From Methylosinus sp. H3A (lineage in GTDB: Bacteria > Pseudomonadota > Alphaproteobacteria > Rhizobiales > Beijerinckiaceae), in assembly GCF_015709455.1 (NCBI RefSeq), contig NZ_JADNQW010000005.1, positions 1,674,001 through 1,738,000 of the forward strand: a stretch of 64,000 nucleotides of DNA, in the 5' to 3' direction. Of the stretch, positions 7,941-15,400 are shown piece by piece. Made by a program: the position numbers and the translations under genes. The notes below the pieces were generated by a model. It saw nothing but the letters and a program-made list of their open reading frames with translations, made no database searches and was not told where the DNA came from. Every line of letters starts with the position of its first letter. Positions within the stretch are counted from its first letter, which is position 1.

Positions 7941-8756
7941 ATGCCAATCGAGCGTCGAAAAGAGGGTCGAGCAGAATACGGTCTTCGCAACCGCAAGACA
8001 GGCGCTAACCCTGCCGGGTTGATGCTGATACATGTCACCCCGGTTGGTGCTGCCCGAGAGATCCTCAGAGCGGGCAAAATTACTGTGAGACACTGCCGGG
8101 TTTTCGAACGGGACCTAGTCTATTTCTTCCTGCTCCGTCCCGCCTACAAACTAAAAGACGGCCGCGAAAAACGCGGACTCATCGACTTTTTCCCATTTGT
8201 TTTCGTCTTCGATCCCGCTCTGATGAGCGCGCCGTATCATGTCTACCCATTCGACACTGGTGGCGCTATCAACGGCGCGTTCGATGCCGCCCACAGCCCG
8301 TATGTGCCGCTTGAAGATTACGCTTTGGAAGAAACGCTTCAAGGCGCAGCCGACCATATTTCATGGGCCTTCGACACGCGCGCGGCCTATTTCGACGGCA
8401 GATTGAGGCCAAATTTGTCGGAAGCTCTCCCTGCCTGGGATTCCCATGGTCATACATTCATTGAAATCGCGCGTCTTGCAGCCGAAGGCAGCAATAGACC
8501 AGACCTACGGGCGTCATCGATCGAGGTCGCCTACGCACATCATGCACCGCTCACTCCTCATGCAAAGTTCGCAGTCCTGCCACGACAATTCCTAGAGGAT
8601 CCACGGGGCAACAATGCCGTGATGGTGGACGCTCTGACGGCGTCGGGAATCGAGTGGGAGACCTATGACTGGCGGCCTAACCGCGCCCCGGAAGAATTTC
8701 ACTTCGAGGTGAATGCCATCGTACGAGGCTGGCTCGCATCCAGGGGCATGCTGTGA
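7941..8756 (+). CDS. ADP-ribosyltransferase-like protein coupled to a restriction-type gene
   Basis: The 271-aa protein has no family that I can name. Its layout resembles the ART fold of DarT or Tpt1/RES-like enzymes: a strand with His (LMLIHVTP, H31), a helix (AAREILRAG), a strand with Tyr (DLVYFFLLRPAY, Y61) and a late strand with Glu (SSIEVAYAH, E195), that is H-Y-E order. Substrate and reaction are unknown. ATG 7941 is preceded by AGGAAG; the frame is open further upstream without a better start. Its stop overlaps the next start (GTGA), so the two proteins are very likely co-translated and act together. The ART assignment is inference from motif order. Confidence 0.55.
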   Translation: MPIERRKEGRAEYGLRNRKTGANPAGLMLIHVTPVGAAREILRAGKITVRHCRVFERDLVYFFLLRPAYKLKDGREKRGLIDFFPFVFVFDPALMSAPYHVYPFDTGGAINGAFDAAHSPYVPLEDYALEETLQGAADHISWAFDTRAAYFDGRLRPNLSEALPAWDSHGHTFIEIARLAAEGSNRPDLRASSIEVAYAHHAPLTPHAKFAVLPRQFLEDPRGNNAVMVDALTASGIEWETYDWRPNRAPEEFHFEVNAIVRGWLASRGML

Positions 8757-10486
8757 CCAACGCGATTCCCAGCGAGCTGAATTTAGTGGCCTGTGAACCG
8801 ATCACCTCCCACGGCTTCGCCTTACCTCTATTCGGGCAACGCTCACGAGCCAACACGTTGTACATAGCGCATTGCCATCCGCCTGGCGATCATGCTGGAA
8901 GGATCACGGAGTTTGAGCTGTACGAAGCGTCGCGTCCTCTGTGGTTGCCCAGCACCTTAGAGCTGCCTTCTGCCGTCGGCGATCCCTGGGTCGACGTATT
9001 TCTCTGGGAAGAAGTGCCGATAGCGACAGGCGTTGCCATCGCTATTTGGGCCGCCCTCCATTCCATCTTCGACGAAATCGCCGCTCATGCGCCGCTCAGC
9101 TTGCTCGATGCCGCAATTCACGCAGGCCGCCCTGAGCGAGACAACCTCGCCCAGGCCGCACGTGGCTATGTTGAAAAGCGATTCGGCAGCAAGCGCGCTA
9201 GACATTGGAGCGTCGCCTTGATTGCGAGGAACTTAGAAGTGATGCTTGCTCGCTCCGCAGCGAATGGCCCGCTGGCTCTTGCAGCGAAGCCAGTAAACGA
9301 CGTTGAGAGGGCGCGGATTGAGGCGAATTCTAATATCAGCACCGTGACGCTGTCCTTGGTGAATAGCGACCAAGCCGAGCGGACACGCATGCTTGAACCA
9401 GTGCTCGCGGACGCCACAGGGCTCGCCGCCGCTCTCCACGTAGAACTACATTGTAATCGTCCGACCCCAGACGATTCGACGGAAATCTATCACCCAAAGA
9501 AAAAGAGGCGAATTCACAAAGAACGATTGGACAAAGAATTTCCTTCGGTATCAATAGATCATGGGCGTCTATCGACAAACGACGAGCAGCCTACGGCTAT
9601 CCCGCCCAATGCTCACGAATACGGTGGTAGAAACTTGATGTACGGCCCTGAGATTCTCGTCCGAACTCTCTCAAAGGCTACGCGGAAGGACAGCCTGGGA
9701 AACCGTTGGCAATACCATTCCCGCAGTGATCATCACTCAAAAGTCGCTTGTTGGGGCGTCATCTTCGATCTCCTACGGACAACGCCCCTCCTGCGGAAGC
9801 ACGTCGAGAAGGGCGTCGTATATTTCGGCATCAATCACGAAATGCGCGACTTCGTCCATGATCGAAAGAAGAATCTCGATCTCGTGCTGTGCACTCCTTC
9901 CGGCGTCGGCGCGGCACAATCCCCTGTGACACTCAGCTCTATTGCTGCCGAATACAGAATCGACCTGACCGACACAGAGCAATCTGAACTCGTCGCATTG
10001 CCAGTCCTTCGCCGGGCGCCAGTGGGCAGCGTTCTGATGGCACTCGAAGCCAAGGCATGCATGACGGCTCATCAGCGGGCTCTGCCGCGTCTCTACGACG
10101 AGCTTAACTCCTCACATCTGACCGTTCACGGCGCCACAGATCAGGCTATCGCCGCTGGCTTTACGATGGTCAATATCTCAGATCATTATTTGAGTCCGGA
10201 TATGAACAAATCGAATCGCGTTTCAGACCCTAAGTGGAGCAAGCATCAGCAGCCGCGGGACGCCCAGCTCACAGTCGACAAAATTCGACAACTGCCCAAG
10301 CGGTCAAGAACAGGAGATACCGGCTACGATGCTCTATCAATTGTGGTCGTTAACTGCGCCAACGACGGCTCGCCCGTCGAGCTCGTCACGGGAGCACCGG
10401 CGCCGCAGCTGGGCGACATCTATCAATACGCCTCAATGATCGATCGGCTTGGGCACATATACGCGACGCGCTTCAAAGATCTTTAG
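8753..10486 (+). CDS. PD-(D/E)XK restriction endonuclease-like protein
   Basis: The 577-aa protein has a probable nuclease core in its C-terminal half: an acidic residue at D376 (KNLDLVLCTPS) and the E-x-K pair E432/K434 in MALEAKACMT, followed by RALPRLYDELNSSH. This is the D-(x)n-ExK layout of type II restriction enzymes. The N-terminal 200 residues are of unknown fold. It starts with GTG overlapping the stop of the ART-like gene and converges on a C5 cytosine methyltransferase gene whose end is 50 bp away, which supports a restriction-modification role at a shared site. Specificity cannot be read from sequence. Confidence 0.65.
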   Translation: MTNAIPSELNLVACEPITSHGFALPLFGQRSRANTLYIAHCHPPGDHAGRITEFELYEASRPLWLPSTLELPSAVGDPWVDVFLWEEVPIATGVAIAIWAALHSIFDEIAAHAPLSLLDAAIHAGRPERDNLAQAARGYVEKRFGSKRARHWSVALIARNLEVMLARSAANGPLALAAKPVNDVERARIEANSNISTVTLSLVNSDQAERTRMLEPVLADATGLAAALHVELHCNRPTPDDSTEIYHPKKKRRIHKERLDKEFPSVSIDHGRLSTNDEQPTAIPPNAHEYGGRNLMYGPEILVRTLSKATRKDSLGNRWQYHSRSDHHSKVACWGVIFDLLRTTPLLRKHVEKGVVYFGINHEMRDFVHDRKKNLDLVLCTPSGVGAAQSPVTLSSIAAEYRIDLTDTEQSELVALPVLRRAPVGSVLMALEAKACMTAHQRALPRLYDELNSSHLTVHGATDQAIAAGFTMVNISDHYLSPDMNKSNRVSDPKWSKHQQPRDAQLTVDKIRQLPKRSRTGDTGYDALSIVVVNCANDGSPVELVTGAPAPQLGDIYQYASMIDRLGHIYATRFKDL

Positions 10487-10536
10487 GAGCTCAATGGCGC
10501 GACGATCAACGGGCCTGCCAGTAGGATGAGATAGCT

Positions 10537-11715
10537 CTATTCTGCAGCGACCGTCGCGACTTCGCACGTCGGATCAATTCGCCTGTTCTCGCCGTCCATA
10601 CGTTGGAGATGATCACGGACACGCTCCCGGAAGCCAGGCAGAAAGTGCAATGAGCTGCGCTCGGTTCGGGACAGGAACCCTCGTGTCGCGCGTGACGACA
10701 ATAACTTACCGTCGTATCGGAGGAAGTCCGCGAGCGCAGGCCGCTCCCGCCAAACCGGGAAGGTACCAATTTCGACGCGCAGACGTCGGTCGCCGTCGAA
10801 GCGAGCAGCCTTTGGCCAGCGCCCGTCCGACAACGTGCGGTCACGATCTCTTTCATACGATCCGGGTTCCGCTAACCGTGATCCGAGCCACGCAGCAACT
10901 GGAACGGTCACAGCATTTCCGATCAGTGACCATCTCAAGGAGGGACGAACAACTTTTTCGGCTGGCTTCGTCCAATCCGCCGCAAAGCCTTGCAGTCGCT
11001 CCGCATCTCGAATGTCCGGCGTGATGACCGTGCCGTCCTGCAAGAGAATCGCTGGCGGAGATGCGATGCCCACCGTCGAACCGTTTTTGAGAGTCGGGAT
11101 CGCGTCTGGAGCCCATCCCAGCCCCCTAACACCCTCAGTCCAATAGAAGCCATGTGCGTGGGTCACGAGCGAGGTGATCCGTTCCGGCGGGCAGACATCG
11201 TCGGTCAAGAGCACGCTGGCGGGATCAACATCCGTGTTCGTGGCGACGAAGAGCACACGCTCTCGTCGTTGCGGCAAAAAGCCGAGTGAATTTACAACGC
11301 GATAAGCCCAGCGATAACCACGCTCCTCAAATGCGTCGACCAACATGCGCAACCCGTTGCCTCGGTCGAGCTGGAGCATGAACGACACGTTCTCAAGCAC
11401 CACCCAGTCTACTGGTCGGCGGTCGAGCAGCCGAAAAACATGTGCGACAAGGCTAGAACGCTTCCCATTAATGCCCGCGGTCAAACCGGCTTGGCTCAGA
11501 TCCTGGCAAGGAAAGCCGGCGACGACGACTTCGGTGCCGCCCGGCAAACTCTTCAGGCGGGCGATGTCAGTTCGGCAAGGCACGTCGGGATAGCGAACCG
11601 AAAGGACGGCGCGAGCGGGTTCCCATATTTCGCAGAGAAGCTCGGTTTGGTGCCCTGCGGACGCCAATCCCGACTCCAAACCGCCGATCCCCGCGAACAG
11701 CCCCGCGATTTTCAT
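10537..11715 (-). CDS. C5-cytosine DNA methyltransferase
   Basis: The 392-aa enzyme carries the standard C5-MTase motifs in order: I (IAGLFAGIGGLESG) for AdoMet, IV (GFPCQDLSQAG) with the catalytic Cys, VI (ENV), VIII (QRRERV), and IX/X (GFAADWTKP, then SLIGNAV). The target-recognition domain lies between VIII and IX. About 100 residues extend beyond motif X. The ATG at 11715 follows GGAAGGGG; the longer frame adds 18 basic residues. It would transfer a methyl group to cytosine in the recognition site of the convergent restriction-type protein. An orphan methyltransferase is less likely given the pairing. Confidence 0.93.
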   Translation of the reverse strand: MKIAGLFAGIGGLESGLASAGHQTELLCEIWEPARAVLSVRYPDVPCRTDIARLKSLPGGTEVVVAGFPCQDLSQAGLTAGINGKRSSLVAHVFRLLDRRPVDWVVLENVSFMLQLDRGNGLRMLVDAFEERGYRWAYRVVNSLGFLPQRRERVLFVATNTDVDPASVLLTDDVCPPERITSLVTHAHGFYWTEGVRGLGWAPDAIPTLKNGSTVGIASPPAILLQDGTVITPDIRDAERLQGFAADWTKPAEKVVRPSLRWSLIGNAVTVPVAAWLGSRLAEPGSYERDRDRTLSDGRWPKAARFDGDRRLRVEIGTFPVWRERPALADFLRYDGKLLSSRATRGFLSRTERSSLHFLPGFRERVRDHLQRMDGENRRIDPTCEVATVAAE

Positions 11716-11979
11716 TCCGCCCCTTCCGTGCTTCCGCCCAACGTTCGTTCGAAAGCGCGCGAATCTCAAATATGATCAGGCGGACAATGCCTAGTCAACA
11801 GTGGTTTGCCAAGCCAACTTCTTGAGATTCCCGTGGGTAAGCGACACCACGTGCATGCAATAGCTCTTGGACAGCTTCTTTACCGCCTGCGGGTGAATCA
11901 ACCGCCATGATTCCTCAAGACAATAATGATTATGCCGATTGCCTCGCGCAAAACTTATCGCTGGACATCGCCGAGATGA

Positions 11980-12345
11980 GCTCCGAACGTCATCAACCAA
12001 GGCTTGTCCACCCTCTATCTCTCGACAGTGACCATCGCCGAGATCGAAGCCGGCACCGCGCGCGCGGTCAGAATCGGTGCCGCAACGAAGGCGGAGCGGC
12101 TACGCCGATGGCTCGCAGCATTGGAGCATTTCTACGTCGAGCGCATTTTACCGTTTGGTGTCGACGAAGCCAGTAGGGCGGGCGCGATCCTAGATCGGGC
12201 GCGCGCGCATGCCCCCGGCTTCGAGGACATCACCATCGCCACCACCGCCGCCGTGCGCGGTTTCACTGTCCTCACGGCCAACGAACGCCATTTCGCGCCG
12301 CTCGGTGTCCCTTACGTCAATCCACTGAAGCAATTGCCTCGTTGA
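11980..12345 (+). pseudogene. VapC-like PIN-domain toxin, N-terminus lost
   Basis: The frame encodes the middle and end of a VapC ribonuclease: LYLSTVTIAEIEAGTARA, then FEDITIATTAAVRGFTVLTANERHF with the conserved C-terminal Asp. The first catalytic segment of PIN domains (about 35-40 residues with the LLDTN-type Asp) is missing. An in-frame TGA at 11977 and a change of reading frame precede the preserved part, and no antitoxin gene is found upstream. It is best read as a decayed toxin-antitoxin module within the accessory block. Confidence 0.75.
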
Positions 12346-12465
12346 TCGATCGAATCGCAATCGACTGAAAGTTGAAATTCTCAGGCGTTGCTTGAGATGA
12401 CTCGCGTTCAGTCACGCTCTTGATATGAAGAGTGCTTTTGCAGCACCCAACTGCTTGGCGCCGAG

Positions 12466-15400
12466 CTATGCCTGCCTGTTGATTTGCGACGCAAGAGCCA
12501 CCGCAGCTTCAAATCGGTCCCTGGTTGATGCAGCGAGGCGGCCCAGACGAAAATGCTCTTGAATTTCACGCACCAGTTCTTCGCCTTCGAATCCATCACC
12601 GTGCAACTCAACGGCGAGGCTCGCGAGTTCTGGAATCGGAATATCGCCATGGTCCCGTCGATCGCCTCGACGATACGGCGTCAACACAAGAGTGTTGGCA
12701 CCCGACGGCCATACGATCTCTCGCTCGCCCTCTTTGGACGTGGGCACACGATCGGCTCCGAGCGCGGTCCTCACGATTCCACGAATCCTTTCCGCCGCTC
12801 GCTGAAAGCCATGCGCGCGTGAAATGCGGTCCACAAGAACGTCGAAATAAATTGGGCCTTCCGTCTCGACAACATAATCGACCATTTGGCGCAAAATAGG
12901 TCGATAGTCTCTATCATAGAAGCGTGCTTGTTCTGGCGTAGCGATCGCTGCCGGATCGGCGACGACGTAAAGCGCTGCAGGCGCGCCGCTTTCCCGCTTG
13001 CGTGCGTATATTTTCGTCTCTTGGATCGGTAAGGAGTCGTTCGCAGGTTCATGCACAGTGACGTTTTCAACGATCGATGAAGCGCTAACCAAGTCATGTT
13101 CAACAAGCTCTGCTTCGCCAACCTCTTCGTCGTCTTTCGGGAGCGCCTCCAACGAATTCGATCCCAGATCCGGAGTCGGCACCTGCTTTGCGCGGTCGAC
13201 CTCCAGGTCGGCTTCCAAACGTGCGTGTAGTTTATCGAAAGCCGAGGCGGCGTCCATCCACCACTCGGTGCTCCAGATACGTCGAATGGTCCAACCAAGG
13301 TCGGTCAGCACCCACTCGCGGAGGCGATCTCGATCTCGCGCCGTTGCCGACCGATGATAGGAGGCGCCGTCGCATTCGACACCTGCGAGATATCGTCCCG
13401 GATGATCTGGATGTACGACGCCGAGATCGATGCGGAAAAATGAGACGCCAATTTGCGGGTGAACCTCCCACCCCTTGGCTTCGAGCGCGCGCTTGACCGC
13501 CGCTTCGAATGGCGACTCGGTGTCGAGTCCCGTGGGCGCAAAGGATTCCGCTATAGCGCGGGTGCCGTTCTGCGCAAATTCGAGGAAGTGTTTGAAGTCG
13601 ATGACTCCCTTGGCGTTTGTGCGCCCAAGGTCGATCTGCTCGGGCCGCAGGGTCGCAAAGACGAGGAGTTCATGTCGCGCTCGGGTGACAGCGACATTTA
13701 GTCGCCGGTGTCCTCCGGCGCCGTTCAAAGAGGAAATTTGGGCGGTTACTCGTCCAGTCTGATCCGGCCCTACCGCGACTGAAAAAATGATAACATCTCG
13801 TTCGTCACCTTGCACATTTTCAATGTTCTTGACCAATGTGGGCTCGGGTGTCTGACTACGGTCGAAGAACCGCTCCAACGATGGATCGCTGCGTCGTTCT
13901 TGATCGAGCAGGTTCTCGATCAACCTTTGCTGTTCTCCATTGAAAGTGACCACGCCTACGGAATGCGGCGACGTTTTCAGCCTTCGCACGACCTCCTCGA
14001 CCACGGCCTGTGCCTCCTTGCGGTTGGTTTTGCTGCCCCCCCGCTCGTAGACGCCGCCGTCGACATGCACGTAACGAACGGCGTCGTCTCGGGTGACCGG
14101 CGACGGAAAGGTAATCAGATCGCCTCTGTAATATTTGGCATTGGAAAAAGCGATGAGGCTTTCGTGACGGCTGCGGTAGTGCCATTGCAGCCTCAGGCTC
14201 GGAATGTTCGAGGCGAGACATTCGTCGAGAATGCTTTGTTGGCTGGGGAGACCCGCGGTCTCATCATCGCCTTCGGCTGCTCGTTCGCCGACGCTAGTTG
14301 GGGGAAGCTGCTCGGGGTCGCCGACGATCACCGCCTGATTGCCACGCGCGATCGCGCCGATGGCATCCCAAACCTGAATTTGTGAAGCCTCGTCGAAAAT
14401 CACGACATCGAAGGATTTGGCGTCGGACGGTAGATATTGTGCGATCGACAGCGGGCTCATCATGACGCAGGGCGTGAGCCTAGTGAGAACGGTCGGTATG
14501 CGGCCAAACAGCTGGCGCAGAGGCATATGTTGCACTTTCTTTTTGGTCTCACGCGCGAGGGCTCCCCATTCTGGATCAGCGCCAAAATTAGTCTCCGAGG
14601 GGATGGACCCGCCTATCCGCGCGCGGACAATCTGTTTCGAGAGTTCCGAGACCTTTTTGTCGGCGGCCGTAAAGGCCTCGATTTTGGCTTCGTGCTGCAC
14701 GGCGAGGAACGAGCTGAGAATATTGTCTTCGTTGACGAGTTTTTCAGCGAACCAGCGAGCATAGGAAAATTCGAAAGTCGGCCGAACTGTGGTAGCCGTG
14801 ACCGCTCCGGCCTCGATAGCGGCGACGAGGGGCCCGAGGCCGAGGTTTGCTCCAATATTGGCGGCGGTCCTCCAGCTCGTCCACTCCGGCGCCTTGAGGA
14901 TACTTCCTTTCCAGCGACTCGTACGCTGGAGCAGCTCTTCATCCCAGTCGGGGCGAGGCTCCAATAATTCTTGTGGATCAATGAGTCCTGCACAATGTCC
15001 CAATTCGAGGATGGCTTCCCACGCCGTATCCCACTCCGTCCGAACCGCCTCGAACGCCACCGTTACAGTCCCCCCGGGCGCGAACAAATGGGCAAATTTA
15101 GTCAGAAGCAACTTTATATGGTCACGGAGCCATCCGGCGTCGCCGTTCTCGGTCACGAATCCGCTCGTGGCCGAACGCATGTCGGCGGCCCATACCATTA
15201 ACCGATCGAAGCGAGGAATGTCCGTGTCGATCCCGCGCCACAGACGTTCCAGTCCGGCGAAGGCCGGTTTCATTCTTTCGGTTTCGGCCATGATCCCTGC
15301 GAGGCGCTGAAGACCTACGAGATCATGCCCTATGTCCTGTGGCAGTTCGCCCTTGCAATAAGGTTTCAGCAACAGGCGAACCTTATTCTTCTTGGCCTCT

